A stretch of 64,000 nt of DNA from Muscardinus avellanarius (GCA_963383645.1 OY726558.1:186117634-186181633), one strand, 5' to 3'; counted from the stretch's first letter, positions 39,531 to 51,572 are shown. The notes: generated from the sequence alone by a model not told the origin. Translations and numbers: made by a program.

Positions 39531-40060
39531 CCCCCCTGTTAAATCAGGCTTTGTCTAATTGAGTTAATTTACAGAGCGCTCCAGTCACAGTACTTATTAT
39601 GCTGGTATTTCTAAGCCTCCTTCTTTCCTCCTTAGTCCTTGACTTTAATTGCCTTGAACTCAGTTCAAAAGCCAAACACCGTGCTGCCTTTATTCTGTCT
39701 GGCCTGCCAAGCCACGGGGCCTGGTGGGGTTTATGGAAGGGCTGGGAGAAGCCATCATTAGGGGGATTAGTGTTAGAGAAATCCTCATCGTTAGCACATG
39801 ACCCAAAGCGCACAATAAAGGAGATAAAGTTTCTGGCTTTGTTTCAGGGGAGCAAAACCATCCTCTTTATTGGGCCCCTTGTGCCTCCGCCAAGCTCATG
39901 ACCTCAGACTTCCCAGGGAGTCAATAGAGGCAGTGAGCTCTTGTCAAAGGCCCTTTGCAGACAAGTACGCAAGACTGGCTGCAGCGCCCTCATGACTGCA
40001 CTGATGCGCAAGAAAGCCCGCTACGGGAGGTCACACAACTTCACAAATAAAGAAACATTT
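39531..40060 (-). promoter_or_regulatory. DCT: Candidate distal DCT promoter block with M-box and SOX-type sites
   Basis: About 0.5 kb without repeats. AGCACATGACC at 39793-39803 is an M-box in the gene orientation (GGTCATGTGCT), differing at one base from AGTCATGTGCT. CTTTGT motifs lie near 39549 and 39837. Established knowledge: MITF and SOX10 activate DCT in melanocytes. Use of these particular sites is inference. Confidence 0.45.
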
Positions 40061-40166
40061 ATGGAGGGCTGGCATACAAGGCATTTCTTTGTTCCACAAC
40101 CAGGAATTCTCTTCCCTCCAAAGAATAACTTACTCTTCTCCTATTCAGCCCATCCTGCAGCAGGTT

Positions 40167-40201
<35 letters not shown>

Positions 40202-40620
40202 CATGAAGTGACATGAAAAGTAGCACAGAAATTCACAACTGTCATCTGATGGCAAGGAAGTGAGGGCTTGCAAGGGAAACTTTTGATTTATAAAGTTAGG
40301 CACTATAGGCATTATGGAGCTTTGGTCTCGCCATGCTTCTAGGGACAGCAGCGAGGGACCAGATGGGCAACAGAGGCCACTTGTCAGAGCATCCGTTGAT
40401 CCCTTCATGGTGGAAAAGGACTGTCTTAGAGCCGTAGGTCCATACCAACAGATGATGCTATATTCATTCAGCCAGTTGCTAAGAATAGTCTTATACACAG
40501 GAATAAAGGTGTCTAATGTAAAATTCCAAAGAAAATTCTGCAGGTAAAAAAAAAAAAAAAGAAAGGATACAGACATTCCCATTTCACGTACTTCTGTGCA
40601 CCCTATGATATTAAGTTGCT
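40061..40620. other. Upstream region with a (TTTA)n run, otherwise unclassified
   Basis: A (TTTA)n run of about eight units lies at 40168-40200. The rest shows no family I recognise. The 127-residue antisense frame (40199-40582) is not a protein I know. Confidence 0.5.
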
Positions 40621-40624
40621 ATGG

Positions 40625-40745
40625 CTAAATAGCAGTTCTCACTCCAGCACTGCATCAGAATCTCTGAGGCCCTGTCCCAGACATCAGCATTTTTATACAT
40701 TCTCTAGGTGAGTCTACTGTGGAGCTGGAGTTGCAAACCATTAGC
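40625..40745 (+). mobile_element. MER5-type DNA transposon fragment
   Basis: 'tgcatcagaatctctgaggc', 'ctgtcccagacatcagcatt' and 'ttgcaaaccattagctgag' give a MER5A-like order. Confidence 0.6.
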
Positions 40746-40794
40746 TGAGAATAATGCACAGCGCCAAAAGAAACCTTACACTAGCATCCACTAA

Positions 40795-41270
40795 GACACC
40801 ACATGCATTACTCTCCTCTGGCTCTTGTAACAAATTTCCACAAACTGGGTGGCTTACAGCCATAGAAATTGTTTACTCAGAATTCTGGAGCCAAAAGCCT
40901 GCATCAAGGTGTTGGCAGGGCTGGTGTGCATCAGCAAGCCCGCGCTCCCGGCAGACTCCTCGTCCCTTCCTGCTTCTGATGGATGCAGCAGTGCTTGGCT
41001 TCCCTGGCTAGAGTCTCCAACCCTCTAATCTCTACTACGGTCACACAGCATTCCCCTCTTCTGCCCCTGTCTCTCCTCTGTGACTGTCTCATAAGGACAC
41101 TTTCAATAGGACTTGGGACCCACCCAGATAATTCAGGATGATCTTAAGATTCTTAACTCAATTACATTTGCAAAATAAACAAAAGGCTCTTTTCCCAAAT
41201 AATGCCACATTCACAAGTTCTGGACACAAACATATCCTTAGGAGAGCCCTACTCAACCTATAACATCTTG
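40795..41270 (-). mobile_element. MLT1-type LTR, antisense
   Basis: 'ctcttgtaacaaatttccac', 'aaactgggtggcttacagcc', 'cacccagataattcaggatg', 'aactcaattacatttgcaaa' and the final 'caacctataaca' are the antisense MLT1 order. Confidence 0.75.
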
Positions 41271-41901
41271 GGTAGAGAGACATTTGAATAATACCAGCAT
41301 CATAGTATTTCAGAGTTGGAAAGGCTGTTTGGACCTCATTCATTCAAACCATGCCTATTCATTGACTGCTAATTCATACCAGTATTGTCGCACTTTGGGG
41401 TTTCATCTTACATTTTGTGGTGCTTTCAAGTTCCATTAAACTTTAGAATCAAATTTCTTGGACGCTGAGATTTAAGGCGGCAATGGGGTCTCTCTTCTTT
41501 CATATGATACATGCTAGATTACTCAGCTTTGCTGAGGTGTTATATGCAGGCTGTCATGACTCCCCCAAATTTTATCTGTGGCCCTGACTTCCGTTGTGAG
41601 CCCCAGATTCATATATTCAACTTCCTACTGGGCTTCCTCCCTGGGAGGTCTAGACACTTTAAGGAGTTCAAAGCAAGACTTCGGCTCTGTCTCTTCTCAC
41701 TCATCCACCTCTGTTCTCCATCTGAGTGAAGAGCTCCGCACTATCCTTGGATCTTTTCTTCTTCTTTTTTTTTTCTCCATTCCCCATATGTGCTTTTCAA
41801 CACACTTAGAACACCATCCAAGGTTCTTTCCACGCAGTACCATGAGTTCTTACTCTGCATCAGCATAAGTATCAGGGCAGAAGGTGCGAGCCAGGAGCTT
41901 C
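41271..41901. other. Upstream region before the assembly gap, nothing recognised
   Basis: No gene or repeat assigned. The last ~30 bases before the gap may already be L1 5' sequence. Confidence 0.4.
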
Positions 41902-42101
41902 NNNNNNNNNNNNNNNNNNNNNNNNNNNNNNNNNNNNNNNNNNNNNNNNNNNNNNNNNNNNNNNNNNNNNNNNNNNNNNNNNNNNNNNNNNNNNNNNNNN
42001 NNNNNNNNNNNNNNNNNNNNNNNNNNNNNNNNNNNNNNNNNNNNNNNNNNNNNNNNNNNNNNNNNNNNNNNNNNNNNNNNNNNNNNNNNNNNNNNNNNNN
42101 N
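41902..42101. other. Assembly gap of 200 N
   Basis: Exactly 200 undefined bases, a round number that suggests a placeholder or estimated gap. The open frames crossing it are meaningless. Confidence 0.99.
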
Positions 42102-43320
42102 AGAGGAGAAATCCCAGTACTGTACTCCCTGGGACTTGACCCAGTGGGGGAGGGGCAGTGGCAGAGATATCACACCATAGGAGAACGTGCAACCTGGCAC
42201 CCCCCACAGTCTAAAGCAGCCTCTATCGACTCTCTGGGTCGGAGACTCTGTGATACAACCCAGTAAAGGAGTAATGGGGTCTGAGATACTACAGACTCAA
42301 GATCCAGAACACCTTAAGTGAAGTCATAATGACCCAAGGGAAGAACCCAGAGAAGGCACAAACTTCCTAAATCATGGGAAAGAGGAATAATACTGGAGCA
42401 ATGAATGCCCACAACCCCACAACATCAGAACCAGATAAAACAGAAAATCAGAGATTTCTAGAAGATCAAATCAGGAAAATAACTGTAGAAATAATAGAGG
42501 TGCTTCGAAAAGAACTCAGAGAGAGCCAAAAAGAGATAAAGGATGCAATTAATGAAGTAAAGGCCTTAATTCAAAGCACAAACAACTGATTAGACCACAT
42601 GGAGAACAGAATCTCGCTCTTAGAAGATGATCATTCCAAAAATGAACGCATAGTTTCTAATCTAGGAAAAAATATCTGACAGCAGGAATCTGATATTGAA
42701 GAAATATGGGCCCATTTTAAGAGAGCTAACCTAAGAATAATTGGAATAGAGGAGGGAAAAGAAAGTGAAACCAAAGGGATCAACAATCTCTTCAAGGAAG
42801 TAATAGCAGAAAATTTTCCAAACATAGAGCAAGAGGTTGATACACAGGTCCAGGAAACTTATAGAACTCCCTTTAGACAGGATCAGAGAAGAGAATCCCC
42901 ACACCACATAATTGTCAAAATGACCAATGTGGAAGCCAAGCAGAGAATCTTAAAGGCAACAAAAACAAAGGACCAAGTGACATTCAGAGGCAAACCAATT
43001 AGAATCACTCCAGACTTCCCAAACCAAGTCATGAGAGCCAGAAGGGCTTGGAGTAACATATTCCAAACTCTGAAAGAAAACAACTTCCAGCCAAAAATTT
43101 CCTACCCAGCAAAACTTTCTATCAAATTAGATGGAGAAATAAGAAGCTTCCATGACAAACAGAAACTGAAGGAACTTATGTCTTCAAAACCAGCACTAGA
43201 GAAAATACTCAGATTAACTACAAAGAAGAAATAGGTAACACACACCAGAACCAGAGAAACAAGAGTTTCCATCCAACAGACAACTAAGATTGGTTATCTG
43301 TGGAGATTCATTATTTATGT
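42102..43320 (+). mobile_element. L1 5' UTR remnant and ORF1
   Basis: A GC-rich leader with 'gacttgacccagtgggggag' precedes an ORF1 at 42374. After ORF1 about 85 bases follow before the sequence changes to antisense L1 DNA at about 43320. The upstream limit lies in the assembly gap. Confidence 0.85.
42374..43234 (+). pseudogene. L1 ORF1 (RNA-binding protein), two nonsense codons
   Basis: A single reading frame of 286 codons from ATG to TAG, interrupted only by TGA at 42587-42589 and TGA at 42677-42679, with no frameshift. L1 ORF1p is a trimeric nucleic-acid chaperone that coats L1 RNA. Visible parts are an N-terminal basic start, a Glu/Lys-rich coiled coil (from about residue 30), a central RRM-like stretch (R-A-N-L-R-I-I-G) and the C-terminal domain. 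The C-terminal domain shows G-K-P-I-R-I-T, the R-A-R-R-A-W motif and N-F-Q-P-K-I-S-Y-P-A-K-L-S. It is somewhat shorter than the 338-residue human protein, mostly at the N-terminal half. Both stops could come from CGA by CpG decay. Confidence 0.92.
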
Positions 43321-43489
43321 TAGTCTTTTACCTATCTCTAAATGGTATTGTTTGCCTTTATTGTTGTTAATTTTTAGGATTTCTAGTTGGAATATTAATA
43401 TACCTTCAGATATAGCATTTGGAAATATTTTATCCCATTCTATTAGTAACTTTTAACTCTGTTTACATTGTCTTTGGATATACAATATT

Positions 43490-44000
43490 TTTTTTATTTT
43501 TTAGGGAGTTTGTATACTCTTCTGTTGCCTGTGCCATTGAAATCATATCCAAGAAATCACTGCCAATTTCAATGTTGTGAGGTTTTATGACCCAGATTTT
43601 CTCCTAAAAGTTTATAGTCTTAAGATTTATATTTAGGTCTTTTATCTATTTTGAGTTAATATTTGTATATGGGATTAGGTAAAGGTCCAATTTTATTCTT
43701 TTCCATGTAATTATTATGTTTCAACAATATTTAGTTAAAAGATTATTATTTCCATCACCAAATGTTCGTGGAAACCTTGTCAAAAATAACTTGACAATAT
43801 AGGGAAGAATTTAGCTCTAGGCTTTTATTTAACTCCAATGGTTTATATATCTGCCTTTAGAATAGTACTACACTGTTTCAATTATTGTAGCTTTATATGG
43901 TTTGAAATCAGAAAATATATATCTTCTAGCTTTGTTCTTTTTCAAGATCGTTTTGGATATCTAGAGTCCATTTTCCATATTAGGATGGATTTTTTTTTCT
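43490..44000 (-). mobile_element. Old L1 ORF2 fragment, antisense
   Basis: 'ccattgaaatcatatccaag', 'tttaggtcttttatctattt', 'gggattaggtaaaggtccaa' and 'attattgtagctttatatgg' are the antisense of old L1 ORF2. It is heavily diverged. Confidence 0.8.
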
Positions 44001-44199
44001 GAAAAATAAATATATAAATATATGATAGTTTCACCTAAAAGAAATAGAAAAAAAAATATTCTCTGGTAAGAAAGAAAGTAAAAAGAAATATTGAAATGTT
44101 ATCTTTAAGTCATCAAAAGCTTGGTATCAGACAAATGAAACTGTTATGTGAGATTATCATTTTTAATTTTGGATAAATTGCTATAATACTAGATGTCAA

Positions 44200-44353
44200 C
44201 CACTAAGCCAAGCATGGGAGGGAGGGATGGGGAGAGAATGGGGTGGGGTTCGGGTGGGGGCTGACTGGGCGATGTGTGCATGTATGTCTACAAAAGTTTG
44301 TATCCCACTATGATGTATGAATACAGTGCACAAATAAAAAAAAAAAAAAAAAG
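44200..44353 (+). mobile_element. L1 3' UTR and poly(A) tail
   Basis: A purine/G-rich stretch, then 'gcgatgtgtgcatgtatgtc' and 'tgatgtatgaatacagtgca' followed by AATAAA and A17. It has the same 3' signature as at 10545 and 55330 and may be the tail of the ORF1-bearing element. Confidence 0.82.
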
Positions 44354-45484
44354 AAAAAAGCCTTCTTAGAAAGCAATCATTTTACCCTCTCTTACAGGTG
44401 AAGCAAGGCTCTAAACAAAGAAAGATGCTCTGTGTACTTTCTTTTTGCATTTTAACATCTAGCACTATTTTGCCCATATAAAGGACTCAACATGTGCTGA
44501 TAGAAGTGAATTAGATACTTTGGAGAACTAAGAGTCAGTGATGCAGGGTAGCATGCAAACCTTTGGAACTCGGATGGCAGCCCAGGCCTTCCCTACATTC
44601 AAGGAGGAAGAAATGGCCCGTGCCTGGCGAGCTATTGAATAGGACAGTAAATGTCTTAGAGCCGTTGCTGAGATTAATATGAGAAAACATATGCATCTTT
44701 CTTCTGCTTGTCAGCAAGTTGCCTGCTCTCGTCTCTCGTGCCTCTGAATAGGAAAATGCTCCCCATTTTTGAGCCCCCTGCTGGACTCTGTCTGATGCTT
44801 TTTGATCTCTTCTCTGCTGCCACATCATGGGGAAATGAGATTATTTTTTTCCCGTGTTCAAATTGTTTCCTAAATGCTGGGCGTCTGTCCTGATAAGGGT
44901 TTGCTTTCTACATCTAAAAGCCTTTCTTTCCTAGTGCTATGAATTGTTCTTCAGAGGAATTAAGGGTTAGGAATGGTGTGTGTGGTTTCTGTTCTGTCAA
45001 TCAAGAGCATTTTTCTCCTTTTGCATGCCTTTTTTGATTGTTTATCTTTGTGTCTGTGTTTATACATCAAACACACTTTTAAATTTTGGATTTTTCATCA
45101 TCTACCTTCATATTCACCTCAATTCTTTCTATGCACATTTGTGCCCTTTAATACCCATTTCATATTTTATTATAGCCTTCATCCTGGTACATGCATATTC
45201 AATCTGGATATTTGTTATGTATACCCCTATAATTTAATGGCTAAATTAAGCAAGTAATAGTGCTACTCTTCCTTGAGAATACAGATCTGTGGAAGGAAGA
45301 TAATTGCTCTCCTTTCTGCCCACTTCTGGTCAAACCCATCACATACCAGCTCCACATGTGCAAGAGACTACACACGTCTCTTGACAACTTTAGCAATGAG
45401 AGAACTACTAGTGCTTCTAAATATGCAATTAACATTGTTCCAGGTCCAGAAGAATCACAAAAAAATATTGTCAAGGGAAAAAAC
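44354..45484. other. Upstream region, non-repetitive
   Basis: No gene recognised. 44535-44960 is free of repeats and contains several (A)ACAAT/ATTGTT-type SOX motifs (for example 'caaattgtttcc' at 44858). Confidence 0.4.
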
Positions 45485-45760
45485 ACAAGGCACATAACTA
45501 TGAGGTCACTAAGCTAATACCAGTGTTTACCTATGAAGGGATGGGGGTGGGGAGCCTGCCTGTTGGTTGATGCCTGTCTGCCTGTCTCACTGTGCAAATG
45601 TACAAAATAGACACAGGCCGTGGGAAGAGGGCTTAAACGACTGGGGAAGGGAAAGAAAAGGAAAGGAAAGAAGGGGAGGGGGACTTATTTTTATTCCATG
45701 CTTTTGACCATTTTGATTTTGAACCATGGATGGGTAAAACTTAATAACTAAAAATTAATT
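45485..45760 (+). mobile_element. Probable old L1 3' end
   Basis: 'ccagtgtttacctatgaagg' 'gatgggggtgggg' and 'accattttgattttgaacca' 'tgg' follow the L1M 3' UTR order. Confidence 0.45.
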
Positions 45761-45899
45761 ACTAAAAAAAGTCAAGTTTAAAAAATTTAGGATAATGAAT
45801 ATTTGTGAGAATAATGGTATAAATGGAGGACCTTCCCTCAAGTAGGAAAAATAAAGAATATAGTTCAATAAAAATTCCAGCCAGTTACTTTGTAGGAAG

Positions 45900-46090
45900 A
45901 CACTTTTAGGTATGACCTTGGACAAAATGGTTATTTTCCCCCATTCTTAATTTCTTCATCTGCAACCTCTGGAAGATAATATCTACTTAATAAAGTTTAA
46001 TTTTGAGGATTAAATACAGCACCATATGTAAGGTGCCTAGCAGAACCTGGCATGTAGTCGAACAATAAATACTGGCACTCAGCTAACAGT
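45900..46090 (-). repeat. MIR
   Basis: 'taatttcttcatctgcaacc', 'gattaaatacagcaccatat', 'gtaaggtgcctagcagaacc' and 'aacaataaatactggc' match antisense MIR. Confidence 0.75.
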
Positions 46091-46899
46091 GGCTTTTATT
46101 ATTGTTATTTTCATAAAATTACTAAAGAAGCCACTAATAGTCTCAAACTTATGCATTGTAAAACCATTAGTGTGACCCATTATGTCATTGTTAATTTGTT
46201 TGGAAAACCATTACCTTTTAGTAATAGTATATACTGCCTTTATTTCAAAGGATAACTAGGAAGGGGAGGAAATACCAATAGAATTCTATAATAATCCACC
46301 TCATTGAAAAAATCTTGAAATTATCAATTCTCATACACATACACAAACACATGCACACTCACTTTTAAATACATCTAATCCTAGAATCTTAATAAGTACT
46401 TTTTTGTAGTAATTCTCCTCTCAGAAACTAAATCAGTGGATTTTAATTCTAGCATATGAAAAATATCTTTGCCCATAATGCAATATTAATGCCCAGAAAT
46501 GAAATTAACTCTTCTTTCTTGAATTCTAAAGAATTAATTAAATGGTGATATGTTATGTTTGCAAACATACTATTCTGTTAGGCCTAGCATTTAGGGATCT
46601 TGATCATTAATTACAACAACTGTATGTGAAGTTAAAGTTAGTCACAGAGACTAGGGATAAAGCAAATATGAGACCATTTACTAATTTAAAGAGTTGACAA
46701 AAATGAATTCTATCTTTAAAAAAAAGTCTTCTTCAAAAAATTATTGGCCTGAATCTGATGCTTTTACACCAAGCTCATTATTTTATAACTGCTGTCAAGA
46801 AGCATCTAATCATGGTGTCTATCCAACATTTTCTTTGATAATGATTCCTTCTCATTTAATATGATCTGCACTAATCTAGTTATTTATTTATTTTTTATT
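46091..46899. other. AT-rich upstream region, nothing recognised
   Basis: No repeat family or gene seen. A few 'caaacacatgcacactca'-type short CA-rich runs are present. Confidence 0.5.
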
Positions 46900-47020
46900 T
46901 ATTTATATATATTTTTTGGTGATACTGGGGTTCCTGGAAACCCTGCTACCTCCGGTCTACACTCCCAGACCTATTTTTTTATATTTTTTAATTTGAAAAC
47001 AGGGTCTCTCAAGAGACCCA
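46900..47020 (-). mobile_element. B1-dID SINE, young type, truncated
   Basis: The antisense ID half 'ggttcctggaaaccctgcta' and the linker are present. The B1 half stops after 'acagggtctctcaagagacc'. Confidence 0.8.
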
Positions 47021-47199
47021 AAGGCAAGTTAGAAAGGTCACCCTCAACACATCTTTAAAATGTGGGGTTTAGAAGGAGTTGGTATGGCTCACATCAGTGA
47101 AGAAAAGGAACTGAAGAAAAGTGGAGAAGACACTATTATACCTCAATAGTTAGTAGTAGACCGATAACAAGTGCCCAACAGTGTTTATTAAATAAGCTT

Positions 47200-47285
47200 A
47201 TGAATCTCGGAAACTGTGAGCCATAATAAACCTTTCTTTTCTAAATTGTTCTTGTCAGGTAGAGTGGTCTAAGCAATGGAAAAGT
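47200..47285 (+). mobile_element. 3' end of a MaLR LTR
   Basis: 'ctgtgagccataataaacct' 'ttcttttctaaattgttctt' 'gtcaggtagagtggtc' matches the MaLR end also seen at 28275. Confidence 0.6.
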
Positions 47286-48974
47286 TTCTGTATACCCAAA
47301 ACTGCTTTTTAAAAAGCCCCACCTCATAATGTCTTCCCTGCTTCCCAATAGTGCTGGCCTGGGAAATGAGTCCTTAACACATGTCCCAAAGGGGGACACC
47401 TAAAATCAAATGATAGTATCACTTCCATTCCCAAAAGCAAAGTCCTCCAGAAATAATTTCATCTTTAAGGCCAAACTTTAAAAGAAAAAACACAGTCTAC
47501 ATATCATCAGAGTTTAAATTTTAGTGGGTTTCAGAGAACTGATCAAAATATAAGATGCAGAAATTCAAGAAGCAATTACTACTATAACACAAGATCTTTA
47601 TGGAAGATGTCATGATAGTATAGGATTTCTGTTAAATGTTCTTTGTTACGCACTCTATAGCTGTACTAATCACTCCACGCTTATAGAAGACAGACTATTA
47701 AAACAGAGACAAGGTTCAACTGGCTAAGCCTATTTGGAGTAATGAGTTTAATATGATCACTTTGCATTTCTATTATGAAGACCTTATGTTAAATATGGTT
47801 ATACATAATTTAATGTGGCACCTCCTCATAATGTGTGCAAAGATTTGTCAAGACCTAGGGAAGCTGCGTGCTAAGTCTGTTGTATGAATGGAAGTCTAGA
47901 GAGCAGAATCTTCCCAAAGGGAACAGTGCACCTTGCATGCCTTGGTCCTTGCCAAGCGACTCCTCTCTGCCTTTCTCAATTCTGTCATCAACATCCACTT
48001 ATCTTCAATGACATGTTGCTGTGGCCCTGCCCGTTCTTATGGCCTCATCCTGAGCCCTGTGCATTACGATCCAGGTTCACTGATGCAGAGGATAAAAGGA
48101 AGATTCCATACAAGTTGTTTTTGGAACAGATTCTGGCATATCATCAACATTTCCACCCACCTCAGAGACTTCATAGTGGATGTACAAATCTTATTGATCT
48201 TCTCTCTGTATGAGCTGATGGTAAAGGACATGCTTTGGATATGTTAATACATAGATACATCAGGTGTGGAGGAGAGAAGATATTTATGTGGGGTGTGGTT
48301 TAGGCTTGATATTCTGAGCTTCCCTTTCTAACTATTAAAGCACTAAGATTGTAATATTTATGAATATGTTGACAATCAATTACCAATATAGAACCAAAAT
48401 CTTACTGCTAAGCTAGGGAAAGAATAAAAAATGTTTGTTTGTTTGTTTGTTTTCCGTAGGGTTCAGCAGAGCTTTGTTCCATATTTTTATCCTATTTTGG
48501 CTTCCTTCCTAACTATTCACCCACTTATTCTGTATGATATTACATACAAAGAGTCTTCTATGTACCAGGCTCATCCCATCAGCAGTAAAAAGACAGAGGG
48601 GTGATATTTTTCCCTCTAAATCACCAAGAAGTAGCTGGTGATGGCAGTATAACAGAAAATAATATCCTCTTCAAGATATTGAAGAGCAAAACTGGCTGCA
48701 TGAACTAAACTGCTTAAATTTAAGTATAAAACACCTCCACATTCCTATAGGACTAAAAAGTAAAATGTACCATCGGTGGCCATTCCAATTTTATACTGGA
48801 AACAAAAAGCAAAGGTAGATTTCATTAGGTTTCCAGAGATAAATTCAAGTTCAAGACATGGGGAATATGAAATGATCCCTCCTGACAACCCCTGCCAATA
48901 TTGTGTTCAGAACCTTCACCCCAACTGCACCAAGCTCCAAGCAAAGGCGCAGCTGGCCACCAGTTTTCTCCCCC
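47286..48974. other. Upstream region, nothing recognised
   Basis: 1.7 kb without a gene. Two overlapping frames at 47884-48247 show no family. A (GTTT)n run of four units lies at 48433-48450. Confidence 0.45.
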
Positions 48975-49545
48975 AGCTCCGTCGGAGTATAACTGGCAAA
49001 TAAAGATGATGCATATTAGAGGTGTACATTGTGAGATGATCGCCACCATCAAGCTAATTAACATACCCAACACCTCTTGTAGTCACCCTTTCTGTGATAA
49101 CAGTTAAGATATATTTTCTCAGCAAGTTTCACATATACAACACAGTATCGTTAACTATCGTGATTCTGCTGCACATTAGAACTCTAGAACTTAATCATTT
49201 TGCACATCTAAAATTTGGTACTCTCTGATCAACATCTCTGCATTTCCCTCACTCTCAGCCCTGGTAAATACCATTTTACTCTTTGCTTTTAAGAATACAT
49301 TTATTTTTAGATTTGACATCTGAATGACATCATTTGTCTTTCTGAACCTGCCTTATTTCACTCAGCATAATGTCCTATGAATTGCTGCAAATGGCAGGAC
49401 TTTCTTCTTTTAAAGGGCTGATTAATATTCCACTATATATATGCCCCTCATTTACTTTATCTATTTAATGTACATTCTATTTGTTTTCATATCTTGGTTC
49501 CTGTGAATAATGCTGTAATGAAAATTGGCCTTCACTTTTTAGATA
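48975..49545 (-). mobile_element. Old L1 3' end, antisense
   Basis: 'ttatttcactcagcataatg', 'attgctgcaaatggcaggac', 'taatattccactatatatat' and 'ctgtgaataatgctgtaatg' are the antisense L1 ORF2 end/3' UTR. Confidence 0.85.
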
Positions 49546-50289
49546 CATAATTATTTAAAAATCTCTCAGATAACCAAACATGGAGAAAAAGTGAATAGTG
49601 CAACCCATCACTCAGAGATAACTTCTTTAACATTTGATGGAGACCTTTTCAGACCTTTCTATCACTCTCATCCCCACACAAGATTTTACTTCTTTATTTC
49701 TAAATAATTTTTCCAAAAATGTTTGAAATGAATTTGGATGCCATTCTCCATTAAAACAAACTAGGGCTCTTGAGGAATTTAGTTGACTTCAGGGTTAGAA
49801 AAAAAAAAGAAAAGAAAAGAAGTTGAAACATTTTGTGGTGCTATAAAATAAGAAAGTACTCCCTAAAATTATGTGACAAGTTAAGTGGACACAGAAACAA
49901 AAGTTAGGTAACTCCCAATGGTCAATCTGAAACAATGTGAGAGGGAAAATAAATAATGATAGTCATGGATGATGACCCATTCAAATAAAAATAAATAATT
50001 ATGAGTCACATTAATATTGAGAAATAAATATATACACAAGCACAGAAGAGACTGCAGAATTTAATTAACAAAGAATGATGCAAATAGAAAAGAACTATTA
50101 AATGCCACAGTAACCATCGTTATTGCACAACAAAAAATAGCTCATTTACATAGTCTCAAAATGTCTTCTTAGAAAATACTTATTAATTATAAAGGGGAAA
50201 TACTTTTTAAAAAAGGAAAAAATCTGTAAGATATCACCTTAAGCAAGAGATCAAATTTAACATCATCAGTGATAAGACACAGCACACCA
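49546..50289. other. AT-rich upstream region, nothing recognised
   Basis: No gene. An A-rich run at 49800-49820 may mark a lost repeat tail. Confidence 0.45.
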
Positions 50290-50830
50290 ACACCATGTAC
50301 CTCCTAATATCACGCACTAGGAAGGGCACACCATCACTCTGATAGTGTTCTCACACAAACGCTTCACTTTCATCTTATGAAAAATATCAGACAGATACAC
50401 ATTGGGTATTTTACTCAATTGTCTTACTATATGGTACCCTCTGGGTCTTGGTTTCTTTACTTTAAAAAGAAGGGGGAGTAGACTTCGAGTACTTCTGAAA
50501 AGTGTCAAAGTCATGGAAGACAAAGACTAATGACTGCAAGATTGGAGGAGACTATGCAGGCAAGATAGCTAAGTGCCATCCAGGATCAAAAGAGGAACAT
50601 TGGAGGAAAAAGGGTAAAATCCAGATAAGACATCCAGATTAGTGTGTATCATGTGTCAATGTTAATTCCTAGTTTGGATAATTGTACTATGATTTCATAG
50701 AATATTAATATAAGAGAAGGCTGGGGGTAAAGAGTAGACAAGAAGTTTCTAATTTTTTGTCATTCTTATGCAAGTATGAAGTTATTTAAAAGTTGGCAGG
50801 AAAAGTTTGAAAGCAAAAAACATCTGGCAT
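50290..50830 (+). mobile_element. Ancient dispersed repeat, family not determined
   Basis: 'caaagactaatgactgcaag' 'attggaggagactatgcagg', 'aaatccagataagacatcca' and 'gtcaatgttaattcctagtt' form a pattern I know from ancient mammalian repeats but cannot name. Confidence 0.4.
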
Positions 50831-51387
50831 TCTAAGAATGGACTCCCAGTGGCCTTTGAGCTTCACACCACCTTTGATGTAAGCTACAAAAGAGTCTTTA
50901 GTAGAGATCTATCATGCCATATCAAAGGACATTCTGCTTTTTAACAAGTGGAATTTGCATCTCTGCTATATTGACTATTTTATTTAAACTCCTCTAAGAC
51001 ATTAGCTCAGTTTTAATTAATCCTTTCTAACTTTATAGAGTCAAGAGTCTACAAGTTTTAGTCTCTATTCTTCACATCATTAATGCAATAGAAGGAATTG
51101 CTCATCTGAACCATTAGCAAAGAAAAATGGGCACATCAAGAGCCCTTATATATTGCCCTTTAGTCACGTTTCAATGTTTTCACATGACATATAGTCAAAC
51201 TTCAGTTGTTGGCATATATGTCCATAACATATAGAGCATGCTATTCTCTAAGATATTAGACAAAAGTTATTACTTCTAATCATTATGTATTATGTTGGCA
51301 ACAGAAACTATCCTTGCTCTAATTATTTGTCATAATAACTAAATTTTTACTCTTACTACCTGAGAAGACCAATTTAGAGCTTTTTCT
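50831..51387. other. Upstream region, nothing recognised
   Basis: No gene or repeat assigned. Confidence 0.45.
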
Positions 51388-51572
51388 TTTTTTTTTTCCT
51401 GAACTAGGGATTGAACCCAGGGACATCCTACTATGGAGCAACACCCAGCCCCTTCTTGTTTTGAAACAGGATCATGATAAATAAGTTACTGCATACTGGC
51501 TTTGAACCAGCGATCTCTTTGTATCAGCCTCCCAAGTATTGGAGTTACAGGTGTGTACCACTATGCCTGGCT
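51388..51572 (-). mobile_element. B1-dID SINE, old
   Basis: Antisense: 'gggattgaacccagggacat' to 'gtgtgtaccactatgcctgg'. Confidence 0.82.

Noticed and set aside
41790..42266. Open frames spanning the N run
   Set aside because: They are open only because N codons are not stops.
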